This document shows, one piece after another, positions 21,663 through 32,512 of a stretch of 64,000 bases of DNA. The stretch covers positions 1,178,001 to 1,242,000 of the forward strand of contig NZ_CP082780.1 of NCBI RefSeq assembly GCF_019915265.1, in the 5' to 3' direction. Under the pieces are notes generated by a model. That model had not been told where the DNA came from. It made no database searches and worked only from the letters and a program-made list of their open reading frames with translations. The first letter of the stretch is position 1. Each line of letters begins with the position of its first letter. This DNA comes from Bacillus aquiflavi (GTDB lineage: Bacteria; Bacillota; Bacilli; Bacillales; Cytobacillaceae). The translations under genes were made by a program, and so were the position numbers.

Positions 21663-22925
21663 GTGGAAACAGTAATAGCCTTTATTATTATTATCGGCGC
21701 TCTCGTTTTTTTTCACGAGCTCGGGCACCTTATTTTTGCAAAAAGGGCAGGGATTCTTTGCCGGGAGTTTGCAATTGGTTTTGGACCGAAAATTTTTTCC
21801 TTTAAAAAAAATGAAACATTATATACGGTTCGCCTTCTGCCTATCGGTGGTTTTGTTCGCATGGCGGGGGAAGACCCAGAAATGGTCGAAATCAAACCTG
21901 GATATCGTGTCGGATTAATATTTAAAAGCGATGAAACGGTTCATAAAATTATTTTAAATAATAAAGTAAAGTACCCGGAAGCACGAATTATGGAAGTAGA
22001 GGATGCAGATATTGAACATGACTTAACGATTAAGGGTTATGTAGACGGCGATGATGAAACGCTAAAGACGTTTAAGATTAGCCGGGATGCATCTTTAATT
22101 GAAAATGGTATCGAAACACAAATCGCGCCGTATGATCGTCAGTTTGCTTCAAAAACGCTTGGCCAAAGAACAATGGCTATTTTCGCAGGTCCGATGATGA
22201 ACTTCATTTTAGCGTTAGTCGTTTTTATTCTGCTTGCATTTATGCAAGGTGTACCTATAAATGAACCAATTCTAGGAAAAATTACTGAGGATGGTGCAGC
22301 TAAAAAAGCAGGCTTAAAGGAAGGGGACATTGTCCGAAGTATTGATGGTTCAGACATAACAAGCTGGGAAGATATTACTGAAATGATTCGCAAAAATCCG
22401 GGGAATGAGCTTGAATTTTATGTAGAGCGTAACGGGAAAGAGCTAGAAATCCCGGTCACTCCTACTGAACAAGTAATTGATGAAGGAAAAAAATACGGTT
22501 TGATCGGTGTTTTTAATCCGGTTGAAAAATCACCATTAAAAGCAATTAGTTATGGATTTCAAGAAACATACTATTGGACGAAAGAAATTATCTTTCTTCT
22601 AGGAAAACTCGTTACAGGTCAATTTTCGATTGATATGCTTTCAGGTCCAGTTGGGATTTATGTTTCAACAGACACAGTAGCGAAATCTGGGGTTTTTTAC
22701 TTAATGAAATGGGCAGCGATTTTAAGCATCAACCTTGGAATTATGAATCTTCTGCCGATACCAGCCCTTGACGGTGGCCGACTTCTATTTTTCGCTGTAG
22801 AGGCGGTAAGAGGGAAACCGATTGACCGACATAAAGAAGGAATGGTTCATTTTATCGGATTAGCTCTGTTAATGTTGTTAATGTTAATCGTTACTTGGAA
22901 TGATATTCAACGTTTCTTTTTGTAA
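21663..22925 (+). CDS. rseP: Site-2 intramembrane protease RasP (RseP/YluC)
   Basis: A 420-residue membrane zinc metalloprotease that cleaves anti-sigma factors and signal-peptide remnants within the membrane. The zinc motif is H-E-L-G-H at residues 18-22 in the first transmembrane segment. A PDZ domain lies near residues 210-290. The second metal motif L-P-I-P-A-L-D-G-G-R-L is in a C-terminal transmembrane region. The start is GTG 21663 after AAAGGTGG; the frame extends upstream into dxr. The dxr-rseP-proS order is conserved in Bacillus. Confidence 0.95.
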   Translation: METVIAFIIIIGALVFFHELGHLIFAKRAGILCREFAIGFGPKIFSFKKNETLYTVRLLPIGGFVRMAGEDPEMVEIKPGYRVGLIFKSDETVHKIILNNKVKYPEARIMEVEDADIEHDLTIKGYVDGDDETLKTFKISRDASLIENGIETQIAPYDRQFASKTLGQRTMAIFAGPMMNFILALVVFILLAFMQGVPINEPILGKITEDGAAKKAGLKEGDIVRSIDGSDITSWEDITEMIRKNPGNELEFYVERNGKELEIPVTPTEQVIDEGKKYGLIGVFNPVEKSPLKAISYGFQETYYWTKEIIFLLGKLVTGQFSIDMLSGPVGIYVSTDTVAKSGVFYLMKWAAILSINLGIMNLLPIPALDGGRLLFFAVEAVRGKPIDRHKEGMVHFIGLALLMLLMLIVTWNDIQRFFL

Positions 22926-22982
22926 AACAGCATTAACAACTATTTATTTACAATTGATTAGGATTTGAAGAGGTGTATAGAG

Positions 22983-24686
22983 ATGAAACAAAGTATGACC
23001 CTTATCCCTACTTTAAGAGAGGTTCCGGCTGATGCTGAAATAAGAAGTCATCAATTATTGTTAAAAGCTGGTTTTATTCGGCAAAATGCAAGTGGGGTTT
23101 ACAGTTTTTTACCACTTGGAAAAAAAGTTCTTCAAAAGGTAGAGCAAATTGTTCGCGAGGAAATGGATCGCGCAGGTGGAGTGGAGTTGTTAATGCCTGC
23201 ATTACAGCAAGCCGAGCTATGGCAAGAATCGGGGCGCTGGTATTCCTATGGCCCGGAATTAATCCGACTTAAAGATCGGCACGGACGGGAATTTTCCCTC
23301 GGTCCAACCCATGAAGAAGTAATAACAAGTATCGTTCGTGATGAAGTAAAATCATATAAACGTTTACCACTTACGTTATATCAAATCCAAACAAAATTTC
23401 GTGATGAAAAAAGACCGAGATTTGGACTTTTACGCGGTCGGGAATTTGTCATGAAGGACGCATATTCTTTTCATGCAAACACTGAGAGCCTAGATGAAGT
23501 ATATAAAAAGATTTTTCAGGCTTATGCTAATATATTTACGCGTTGCCAGCTAAATTTCCGAGCAGTAATTGCCGACTCAGGAGCGATGGGCGGAAAAGAC
23601 ACACATGAATTTATGGTTCTTTCGGAAGTAGGAGAAGATACGATTGCTTACTCTGACTCTTCAGATTACGCTGCTAATATTGAGATGGCGCCTGTTATTA
23701 CGAAGTATGACAAAAGCAATGAAACAATAAAAGAATTGCAAAAGGTCGAGACAAAGCAGCAAAAAACAATTGCAGATATCTCTTCATTTTTAAATACTCC
23801 GAAAGAAAAATGTATTAAAACGCTTCTGTTTAAAGTAGATGACAAATATGTACTCGTTCTTGTCCGCGGTGATCATGAAGTGAATGATATTAAGCTGAAA
23901 AATCTATTTGAAGCACAGATTGTTGAGTTAGCGGAAGCAGATGAAACGAAAGAAGTACTAGGATGTTCGGTAGGATCATTAGGTCCTGTTCATGTAAGTG
24001 ATTTGGAGATTGTCGCTGATCATGCAGTTGAAGCAATTGTAAATGGTGTTTGTGGCGCAAACGAGGAGGATTATCATTTCGTAAATGTTAATGTTGGACG
24101 TGACTTTAACGTAAGCAAATTTGTCGATTTGCGCTTTATTCAAGAAGGCGATCCATCTCCTGATGGACAAGGAACGATTAAGTTTGCCAAGGGAATTGAA
24201 GTAGGACATGTCTTTAAGCTTGGAACCCGTTATAGTGAAGCGATGAATGCAACATTTTTAGACGAGAATGGAAAATCAAAGCCGATGATAATGGGTTGTT
24301 ACGGAATTGGTGTTTCACGTATCGTCGCGGCAATTGCAGAGCAATTTAATGATGAGAACGGGCTTATTTGGCCAGTTGATATTGCTCCATATGACGTACA
24401 CTTAATCCCAATTAACATGAAAGATGACACGCAACGACAGCTATCAGAAGAGTTATATAATCTGTTAGGTGAAAATCGTTATGACGTATTATTTGATGAT
24501 AGGAAAGAACGTCCTGGTGTTAAATTTGCTGATTCAGATTTAATCGGCTTACCAGTTCGGATGACGATCGGAAAAAAAGCGGCTGAAGGAATGGTAGAAC
24601 TGAAAATCCGAAAAAGCGGCGAAATGATAGAAATTCATAAAGATGAACTTCTTTCTACATTAGCAGAACTATTTAAAAACAAATAA
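22983..24686 (+). CDS. proS: Prolyl-tRNA synthetase
   Basis: A 567-residue class II synthetase of the bacterial type with an editing domain inserted between motifs 2 and 3. Visible motifs are F-L-P-L-G in motif 1, [18 protein letters not shown] in motif 2, and [10 protein letters not shown] in motif 3. The anticodon-binding domain is at the C-terminus. ATG 22983 follows AGGTG; the frame opens at 22965. Confidence 0.97.
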   Translation: MKQSMTLIPTLREVPADAEIRSHQLLLKAGFIRQNASGVYSFLPLGKKVLQKVEQIVREEMDRAGGVELLMPALQQAELWQESGRWYSYGPELIRLKDRHGREFSLGPTHEEVITSIVRDEVKSYKRLPLTLYQIQTKFRDEKRPRFGLLRGREFVMKDAYSFHANTESLDEVYKKIFQAYANIFTRCQLNFRAVIADSGAMGGKDTHEFMVLSEVGEDTIAYSDSSDYAANIEMAPVITKYDKSNETIKELQKVETKQQKTIADISSFLNTPKEKCIKTLLFKVDDKYVLVLVRGDHEVNDIKLKNLFEAQIVELAEADETKEVLGCSVGSLGPVHVSDLEIVADHAVEAIVNGVCGANEEDYHFVNVNVGRDFNVSKFVDLRFIQEGDPSPDGQGTIKFAKGIEVGHVFKLGTRYSEAMNATFLDENGKSKPMIMGCYGIGVSRIVAAIAEQFNDENGLIWPVDIAPYDVHLIPINMKDDTQRQLSEELYNLLGENRYDVLFDDRKERPGVKFADSDLIGLPVRMTIGKKAAEGMVELKIRKSGEMIEIHKDELLSTLAELFKNK

Positions 24687-24698
24687 TTATTCTTGAAA

Positions 24699-24735
24699 AA
24701 CAGGTATCCAATGAAAAGGTACCTGTTTATTTTTG
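24699..24735 (+). terminator. Terminator after proS
   Basis: AACAGGTA (24699-24706) pairs with TACCTGTT (24720-24727), followed by TATTTTT. Confidence 0.75.
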
Positions 24736-24849
24736 GATAAAGATTGATTCTATACAATGGATATAATGGCTAAAGCAATTTATGATATAATACGAATGTT
24801 TACAATCGATGTCAAAAAAGATAAAGAGAAATTGAGAGGAGAGAGAATG

Positions 24850-27773
24850 ATGAGCGATCACGCCATAGGCAAAAAAGAGCGATTCCAACTCTTACTCCAG
24901 CAATTAAAATTAACTGAAGATGCTGTAGTTAAATATTTCGAAAATGCTCAAATAGAAAAAGTTGTCATAGAGAAGGGGGCGCGGAAATGGCACTTTCATT
25001 TTCTATTTAATCGTTTGATCCCCTTTAATGTATATTCAGAATTTATAATAAAACTAGAAAAAGCCTTTTCACATATCGCATCAGTCTCTTATACAATAAA
25101 AGTTTCCAACTCTTCAAGTTCAAAGGAGCTAATGATTGATTATTGGCAAGGTTGCATAAAGGAAATGGAAGGAATCTCCCCTCCGTTACTCAAGTTATTA
25201 AATGAGCAAATTCCGACCGTACAGGGTAATAAGCTGATTATCAACGTAAAAAGTGAATTGGAAGGATTAACAATAAAAAGAAAATATGCTGAAATGATTT
25301 CCTTGATTTATGAAAGTTTTGGTTTTCCGCCGATCACGATTGAAACAAAGATTATCGATCAATTAAGCAATAATGAATATGAGCACTTTTTGCAAGAGAA
25401 AGAAAAAGAAGATCAAGAAAAAGCAATGCAAGCTTTAGTTGAAATGCAGAAAAGAGAAACTGAAAAAGAAGCTAATGATGGGAATTTAGCAGAAGGACCA
25501 CTTTTGATTGGCTATCAAATCAAGGATGATACTGAATTTAGAAAGTTAGTAGATATCGTGGATGAAGAACGTCGCATTACAATAGAAGGATATGTGTTTC
25601 ACGCAGAAACTAAAGAGCTTCGAAGCGGTCGGACGTTGTTGACGTTTAAAATTACTGATTACTCAAGTTCCATATTAGTAAAAATGTTTTCTCGAGATAA
25701 AGAAGATGCTTCCCAGTTTCAACGAGTGCGTAAAGGAATGTGGTTAAAGGTGAGGGGAAGTGTTCAAAACGATACATTTGTTCGCGATTTAGTTATGATT
25801 GCGAATGATGTAAATGAAATTAAGCCGAAAGAACGTCAAGATACTGCTCCTAAAAGCGAAAAAAGAGTCGAATTACATTTACATACACCAATGAGTCAAA
25901 TGGACGCTGTCACACAAGTAAGTGAGCTAATTTCGCAGGCAAAAAAGTGGGGGCATAAAGCAATTGCTATTACTGATCACGCTGTAGTCCAATCTTTTCC
26001 TGAAGCATATAGTGCTGGAAAAAAGAACGATATTAAAATTCTATACGGTGTTGAAGTCAACTTAGTTGACGATGGTGTGCCAATTGCTTATAACGAAGCT
26101 CATCGTCTACTTGCCGATGATACGTATGTTGTTTTTGATGTCGAAACAACAGGATTATCAGCAGTGTACGATACAATCATCGAATTGGCTGCAGTTAAAA
26201 TTCATAATGGAGAAATAATTGATCGATTTGAACGATTTGCTAATCCCCATCATCCGTTGTCAGCAACTACGATCAACTTAACTGGAATAACAGATGAAAT
26301 GGTGCAAAATGCCCCAGAAGTTTCTCAAGTTTTATCTGAATTTCGTACATGGGTAGATGATGCAGTATTAGTTGCGCATAATGCAACATTTGATATGGGT
26401 TTTTTAAATGTTGGTTATAAAAAAATCGGCTTTGAAAGAGCGGCAAATTCGGTTATTGATACACTAGAGCTTGCGAGATTTTTATATCCAGAAATGAAAA
26501 ATCATCGCTTAAATACATTAGCGAAAAAATTCAATGTTGAACTTACCCAGCATCATAGGGCAATATATGATGCGGAAGCAACAGGGTATTTATTATTAAG
26601 AATGCTTACTGATGTGAAAGAGAAAGGTATTGAGTACCATGACCAGCTAAACAATAATATGGGAAAAGGAAATGCTTATCAAAGGGCTCGTCCATTCCAT
26701 TGTACTTTGCTTGCTCAAAACGAAGTAGGTTTGAAAAATTTATTTAAAATTGTCTCGATTTCACATCTAAATTATTTTTATCGTGTTCCCCGTGTCCCTC
26801 GCTCACAGCTACAAAAATATCGAGAGGGAATTTTAATTGGATCAGGTTGTGATAAAGGTGAGGTGTTTGAAGCGATGATGCAAAAAGCACCTGAGGAAGT
26901 TGAAGAAGCTGCTCACTTTTATGATTATTTAGAAGTGCATCCGAAAGAAGTATATGCCCATTTATTAGAGTTGGAGCTAGTTCGAGATGAAACAGCGCTT
27001 GAGGAAATTATCGGAAATATTGTGAAGCTAGGGGACAAGCTTGACATACCTGTAGTTGCAACTGGAAATGTTCATTATTTAAATCCTAATGACAAAGTGT
27101 ATCGAAAAATATTAATTAGCTCACAAGGAGGAGCTAATCCATTAAACCGTCACAAATTACCAGATGTTCACTTTAGAACGACAAATGAAATGCTTGACAG
27201 TTTTTCTTTTCTTGGTGAAGAAGTTGCAAAAAAAATTGTTGTCACTAATACGAACAAAATTGCGAATATGATTGAGCCGATAAAGCCAATTAAAGATGAT
27301 TTATATACACCAAAAATCGATGGAGCCGATGATGAAATTCGAGAAATGAGTTATGCTAAGGCTCGCAGCATATACGGGGAGAATCTCCCTGAAATTGTCC
27401 AAGAAAGGCTAGATAAGGAACTTAAAAGTATAATTGGCCACGGGTTTGCCGTGATTTACCTCATCTCGCATAAGCTGTAAAAAAAAAATCGCTTGAGGAT
27501 GGTTATCTCGTTGGATCTCGTGGCTCAGTAGGATCTTCTTTCGTTGCGACAATGACAGATATAACCGAAGTAAATCCATTGCCACCTCATTATGTTTGTC
27601 CTACTTGTAAGCAATCGGAATTTTTTTTAATGATGGCTCAGTAGGGTCCGGCTTCGACTTGCCTGATAAAAATTGCTCTAATTGCGGGGATAAGTATAAA
27701 AAGGATGGCCATGATATACCGTTTGAGACGTTCTTAGGTTTTAAGGGCGATAAAGTACCTGACATTGATTTGA
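24850..27773 (+). CDS. polC: DNA polymerase III PolC, exon 1 (with two frameshifts)
   Basis: First part of the Gram-positive replicative polymerase alpha subunit. Domains in order: N-terminal domain, OB fold, PHP domain starting E-L-H-L-H-T-P-M-S near residue 342, 3'-5' exonuclease starting F-D-V-E-T-T-G near 429, then the polymerase domain. Exon 1 ends with P-D-I-D-L plus one base of the next codon at 27773. The continuous frame stops at 27480 because one base is missing in CTGTAA (27474-27479). The frame is lost again in a T8 run at 27621-27628 (six or nine expected). Start ATG 24850 follows AGGAG (24837-24841); ATG 24847 is also possible. Confidence 0.92.
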
Positions 27774-28559
27774 GTGCGTCACGTTGTTACTTGAAAAGAG
27801 TAACCACTAACGTTGTATGTTAGGAGAACTATATTTTCGAGTAGCTAAATGAGAGGGTAACGCCTTGAAGAGCTACCGCTAAACTACGACGTGCACACAA
27901 ACTGGTTAAGAGGAAGTGTGTACGAAGCTCGTTGAAGTCGGCTGAAAAGTACCGAAACAGAATTGAAGCTGTCGAAAAGGATCCGAAATAAGGAACCTGT
28001 ACTTGATAGGCCGGGCGTCCATGAACTTCTATGGTGAGAATCTAATAATTAGGGGCGAACCCTCGACTGAATCGTCGTTAATGTCATCTAGTAGAAATGC
28101 TAGAAGAGCTGATAGCTTAGTAACTTGGGATGAGTAAGTATCAAATTATGAAAGTCCTATATTCCTTACAGGGGAATATTGCTGTTACCGGCGTTTAGAG
28201 GGCACCTAAGGAAGTTTATGATGGATAGAAAATATGGAACGTGAGAAATTCTGGACTTGGAGGTCTTAACCGCCTTTGAAGAGGTTCGTGAAAATACCGC
28301 TGACGGAATAATCACGATTTGTCAGAATGGCAGTAGAGCCGTAGTACCGTTTGAAGGGTAGCCGATGAAGACTGAATAACCAATAAGTCTGAGGAAAAAA
28401 CTATTCTAAGGGAAGGGCTCAAGTCATAACTAACGATTAACATTAAAAAAATCGTTAAAAGTTATGATGGAGCGCCGTGTGATTTCGAAAGAATCATGCA
28501 CGGTGCGGGGCGGGGGAAAACGTGGAGATTCATTGCTTCAAAACGTTACCTATCGTCAT
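27774..28559 (+). mobile_element. ORF-less group II intron interrupting polC
   Basis: A 786-base insert starting GTGCG and ending AT, the group II boundary pattern (GUGYG...AY). Removing it joins A (27773) to AT (28560-28561), giving AAT and the conserved D-L-N-F-S-G-E-Y-Q. Domain V lies at about 28471-28507: triad AGC 28471-28473, stem GCGCCGTG with CACGGTGC, a two-base TG bulge and a GAAA-containing loop. EBS1 TCAAAT (28141-28146) is complementary to IBS1 ATTTGA (27768-27773). EBS2 ATGTCA (28081-28086) is complementary to IBS2 TGACAT (27760-27765). No reverse transcriptase or maturase frame is present. I could not resolve domain VI or its branch-point A. Confidence 0.93.
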
Positions 28560-29968
28560 ATTTTTCTGGGGAATATCAGCCTATCGCCCATAATTACACG
28601 AAAGTACTATTTGGTGAAGATAATGTATATCGGGCAGGAACGATTGGTACAGTCGCTGATAAAACAGCATTTGGTTATGTAAAGGCATATGAACAAGACC
28701 ATAACTTACACTTGCGTGGAGCTGAAATTGATAGACTGGCATCAGGGTGTACAGGGGTAAAACGGACAACAGGACAACATCCGGGAGGAATCATCGTTGT
28801 CCCTGATTACATGGATATTTTTGATTTCTCGCCGATTCAATATCCAGCAGACGACAAAAAATCTGAATGGAGGACAACTCATTTTGATTTCCATTCAATA
28901 CATGATAACTTATTAAAATTAGATATATTAGGTCACGATGATCCAACTGTTATTAGGATGCTTCAAGATTTAAGCGGAATTGATCCAAAGTCTATCCCGG
29001 TTGATGATCCAGAAGTAATGAAAATTTTTAGCAGCACAGAATCTTTAGGAGTGACTGAAGAACAAATTATGTGTAAAACAGGAACGCTTGGCATACCGGA
29101 ATTTGGTACAAAATTTGTGCGGCAAATGTTAGAAGACACAAAGCCAACGACATTCTCTGAACTTGTCCAAATTTCGGGACTTTCCCATGGTACTGACGTC
29201 TGGCTGGGAAATGCCCAAGAGTTAATCCAAAATAAGATCTGTACACTAAGTGAAGTAATCGGATGCCGTGATGATATAATGGTTTATCTCATTTATCAAG
29301 GTTTAGAGCCCGCGTTTGCCTTCAAAATTATGGAATCGGTTCGGAAAGGAAAAGGCTTGACAGAAGAAATGGAATCAGAAATGCGGAAGAATGAAGTACC
29401 AGACTGGTATATCGATTCATGTAAAAAGATAAAATACATGTTCCCAAAGGCTCATGCTGCGGCGTACGTACTGATGGCGGTAAGGATCGCATATTTTAAA
29501 GTTCATTATCCTCTTTATTATTATGCTGCTTATTTTACGGTACGAGCAGAAGACTTTGACATTGAAGCGATGGTCGGCAGTTCAAAAGCAATTCGTGCAC
29601 GGATTGAAGAAATAAATGGAAAGGGCTTAGATGCATCACCGAAAGAAAAAAACATGTTAACTGTGTTAGAGCTTGCACTCGAAATGTGTGAACGCGGCTT
29701 TTCGTTCAAAAAAGTAGATTTATATCGCTCAAGTGCGGATCAATTTATTATTGATGGCAATTCGTTAATACCTCCGTTCAATTCTATTCCTGGTTTAGGG
29801 ACAAATGCTGCGTTAAATATTGTTAGGGCTCGAGAAGAAGGAGAGTTTTTATCAAAAGAAGATTTACAAAAGCGGGGGGGGAAAGTATCAAAAACAATTA
29901 TGGAGTATCTAGATCAACACGGTTGTTTAAACGGTTTACCTGAAGCAAACCAATTATCGCTTTTTTAA
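28560..29968 (+). CDS. polC: DNA polymerase III PolC, exon 2
   Basis: The C-terminal part of PolC, about 470 residues, resuming with [20 protein letters not shown]. It includes the fingers and the tail segments [16 protein letters not shown] and [15 protein letters not shown]. It ends with the beta-clamp-binding motif Q-L-S-L-F. One extra glycine codon occurs in a G8 run near 29872-29880. Without splicing this part has no start codon in a sensible position. The 273-base gap that follows carries the promoter and leader of the rimP operon. Confidence 0.93.
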
Positions 29969-30065
29969 TAGGAATAAACGAGTTCACTGTTAAGAGAATT
30001 TTATCGTGTAAGAAAGTCTTACATGAACATCGCCCGATCTTAAAGACTTAAAATACGTGTTCTAT

Positions 30066-30094
30066 TTGCATTAAAAAATTGGTTATGGTATAGT
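30066..30094 (+). promoter_or_regulatory. Sigma-A promoter of the rimP-nusA-infB operon
   Basis: TTGCAT (30066-30071), 17 bases, TATAGT (30089-30094), with TGG just before the -10 box. The start would be near 30101, about 140 bases before rimP. Confidence 0.65.
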
Positions 30095-30128
30095 TCTATT
30101 GGAAATACTATCAATAACTCTCGGGAAC

Positions 30129-30150
30129 AAGAGTGGGGCGACCCACTCTT
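30129..30150 (+). promoter_or_regulatory. Terminator-like hairpin in the rimP-nusA leader
   Basis: AAGAGTGGG (30129-30137) pairs exactly with CCCACTCTT (30142-30150) around GCGA. The T tract after it is broken (TTTCG). It lies about 30 bases after the predicted transcription start, a position suited to attenuation. NusA-dependent termination in this leader would be self-regulation; I infer that from position and structure only. Confidence 0.55.
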
Positions 30151-30241
30151 TCGTATTGTTTGGATTTTTTTAAAACATTAAATTACAGTTTTTATAATGT
30201 TTAACTGTTATATGTAATTTGGACAAAAAAGGAGGGAGAAG

Positions 30242-30712
30242 ATGAGTAAGGTAGTCGAAGTGGTCGAAAAGTTAGTAATCCCGATCGTTGATGAACTTCA
30301 TTTAGACTTGGTGGAAGTTGAATACGTAAAAGAAGGGAAAGATTGGTTCCTCCGTGTGTACATTGATAAAGAAACGGGAGTAGACATTGAAGAATGTGGG
30401 CTTGTTAGCGAACAGTTAAGTGAAAAACTCGACGAAATCGATCCGATTCCTCATAACTATTTTTTGGAAGTTTCATCTCCTGGAGCAGAACGTCCTTTAA
30501 AAAAAGAAACAGACTATGAGAATGCGATTGGAAAAAATGTATTTATTAAAACATATGAGCCGATCAATGGTGATAAATCGTTTGAAGGTAAACTAATAAA
30601 TTTTGATGGCAACACTGTTTTAATTGAAATAACAGTAAAAACTAGAAAAAAAACAATCGACATTCCTTACGGGAAAATCGCAAGCGCTCGTTTAGCCGTC
30701 TCATTCACATAA
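30242..30712 (+). CDS. rimP: Ribosome maturation factor RimP
   Basis: A 156-residue factor for 30S subunit assembly. It has the N-terminal alpha/beta domain with L-D-L-V-E-V-E-Y-V and the motif [16 protein letters not shown]-terminal Sm-like barrel follows. AGGAGGGAGAAG precedes the ATG. It is the first gene of the nusA-infB operon, as in other Firmicutes. Confidence 0.96.
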   Translation: MSKVVEVVEKLVIPIVDELHLDLVEVEYVKEGKDWFLRVYIDKETGVDIEECGLVSEQLSEKLDEIDPIPHNYFLEVSSPGAERPLKKETDYENAIGKNVFIKTYEPINGDKSFEGKLINFDGNTVLIEITVKTRKKTIDIPYGKIASARLAVSFT

Positions 30713-30760
30713 TGTGTTCAATAGATTTGATAAAGTGATTAAAAGGGGGATAAAAATCTC

Positions 30761-31885
30761 ATGAGCAATGAGTTGTTGGATGCTCTTGTTTTGCTTGAAG
30801 AAGAAAAAGGCATTTCTAGGGATATATTAATTGAAGCGATTGAAGCAGCACTCGTGTCTGCATATCGACGAAACTTTAATCAAGCTCAAAATGTCCGAGT
30901 TGATTTAAATCTTGAATCAGGCCAGATGCGTGTATTTGCCCGAAAAGATGTTGTTGAAGAGGTTTTTGATCCTCGACTTGAAATTTCATTAGAAGAAGCG
31001 ATGAAAATTAACCCAAACTATCAGCTAGAAGATATAGTTGAACTTGAAGTAACACCGAAAGATTTCGGCCGTATTGCTGCACAGACAGCTAAGCAGGTTG
31101 TCACCCAGCGTGTAAGAGAAGCTGAACGAGGAATTATTTACTCTGAGTTTATTGATCGGGAAGAAGATATTATGACAGGTATCGTTCAAAGGCTTGATCC
31201 AAAGTTCATTTATGTAAGTCTAGGAAAAATTGAAGCATTGCTTCCAGTAAATGAGCAAATGCCAAATGAGCAGTATAAGCCGCATGATAGAATTAAAGTA
31301 TTTATTACAAAAGTAGAAAAAACAACTAAGGGTCCGCAAATTTTCGTTTCCCGCACACACCCAGGTCTGTTGAAAAGATTATTTGAAGCTGAAGTTCCAG
31401 AAATATATGATGGTATCGTAGAAATTAAATCAGTTGCTCGTGAAGCGGGAGACAGATCGAAAATTTCCGTTTATTCTGATCATCATGATGTAGACCCTGT
31501 CGGCTCATGTGTTGGACCGAAAGGCACTCGTGTTCAAGCAATAGTAAACGAGTTAAAAGGAGAAAAAATTGATATTGTTAAATGGTCTGACAATCCAGTT
31601 GTTTTTGTAGCTAATGCACTAAGTCCTTCAAAAGTACTAGATGTGATTGTCAATGAAGCTGAAAAAAGCACAACCGTTATTGTTCCAGATTATCAACTTT
31701 CACTTGCAATCGGAAAGCGTGGTCAAAACGCACGTTTAGCTGCAAAACTTACTGGATGGAAAATTGATATTAAAAGTGAATCGGAAGCGAAAGAAGCGGG
31801 GATATATCCTAGGGAAGACGCACCTTTACTCTCACAGGAATCAATCGAAAATGAATTTGACTTTTTTTTTTTTGATGAAGATTGA
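30761..31885 (+). CDS. nusA: Transcription termination/antitermination factor NusA
   Basis: A 374-residue RNA-polymerase-binding factor that promotes pausing and termination. The N-terminal RNAP-binding domain is followed by an S1 domain (about 130-200) and two KH domains, with G-S-C-V-G-P-K-G-T-R in KH1 and L-A-I-G-K-R-G-Q-N-A-R-L-A in KH2. It lacks the proteobacterial acidic repeats, as usual in Bacillus. The tail is F-D-F-F-F-F-D-E-D, coded by a 12-T run at 31862-31873. A slip there would change the last residues only. Confidence 0.96.
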   Translation: MSNELLDALVLLEEEKGISRDILIEAIEAALVSAYRRNFNQAQNVRVDLNLESGQMRVFARKDVVEEVFDPRLEISLEEAMKINPNYQLEDIVELEVTPKDFGRIAAQTAKQVVTQRVREAERGIIYSEFIDREEDIMTGIVQRLDPKFIYVSLGKIEALLPVNEQMPNEQYKPHDRIKVFITKVEKTTKGPQIFVSRTHPGLLKRLFEAEVPEIYDGIVEIKSVAREAGDRSKISVYSDHHDVDPVGSCVGPKGTRVQAIVNELKGEKIDIVKWSDNPVVFVANALSPSKVLDVIVNEAEKSTTVIVPDYQLSLAIGKRGQNARLAAKLTGWKIDIKSESEAKEAGIYPREDAPLLSQESIENEFDFFFFDED

Positions 31886-31904
31886 ATGAAGAGGTGAGTG
31901 AATC

Positions 31905-32194
31905 GTGAAAAAGCGTAAAAAAAAAAAACCCCACTGCGAAAATGTGTTGTTACTGGTGAAATGAAGCCGAAAAAAGAACTTGTTCGCATCGTTCGCTCTA
32001 AAGAGGGAGCCGTATCGATTGATTTAACTGGGAAAAAATCCGGACGGGGTGCATATCTTTCAAAAAATAAAGAAGTAGTTATTCTCGCTAAGGAAAAAAA
32101 TATTTTGGCGAGTCAACTTAATGTTAATGTAGATGAATCTCTTTACGAAGAATTGTTACAAATGGTAGAGAAGGAGAACAGAATTACTGAATGA
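31905..32194 (+). pseudogene. rnpM: RNase P modulator RnpM (YlxR), frameshifted near its start
   Basis: A roughly 90-residue RNA-binding protein; the B. subtilis homologue has been reported to bind RNase P RNA and lower RNase P activity. The GTG start at 31905 begins M-K-K-R-K, then an A12 run (31917-31928) puts the frame out. The downstream frame encodes the family core P-L-R-K-C-V-V-T-G-E-M-K-P-K-K-E-L and S-G-R-G-A-Y-L-S. The intact ATG-initiated part starts only at 31961 and lacks the C-V-V-T motif. A homopolymer length error is the simplest cause. Its stop overlaps ylxQ. Confidence 0.85.
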
Positions 32195-32493
32195 TGCAAA
32201 ATAAATGGTTGTCATTACTTGGCTTAGCCAATCGAGCACAAAAAGTGATTTCAGGTGAAGAGCTTGTCTTAAAAGAAGTAAGAAGTGGGCGAGCAAAACT
32301 TGTAATATTATCTTTAGATGCATCAATTAATACGACAAAAAAGATTACTGACAAATGCAAATCTTATCATGTCCCTTGCACAAGTGTGGAAAACAGATAC
32401 TTACTCGGGCAGGCGATCGGAAAAGAAGCTCGGGTCGTTGTCGCTGTCCTTGATAAAGGATTTGCAAAAAAGCTTTTAGAGATGCTCGATTAA
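32191..32493 (+). CDS. ylxQ: L7Ae-family ribosomal protein YlxQ
   Basis: A 100-residue protein of the L7Ae/L30e fold that binds kink-turn RNA. The segment [14 protein letters not shown] is typical, followed by [10 protein letters not shown]. The start overlaps the rnpM stop (ATGATG at 32191). Its exact cellular role is not established; it always sits between ylxR and infB in Bacillus. Confidence 0.93.
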   Translation: MMQNKWLSLLGLANRAQKVISGEELVLKEVRSGRAKLVILSLDASINTTKKITDKCKSYHVPCTSVENRYLLGQAIGKEARVVVAVLDKGFAKKLLEMLD

Positions 32494-32512
32494 TTATTGC
32501 GGGGGTGAAAAT

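Noticed and set aside
28464-28682. A 72-codon open frame across the end of the intron
   Set aside because: It overlaps domain V and exon 2 in another frame and resembles no intron-encoded protein.
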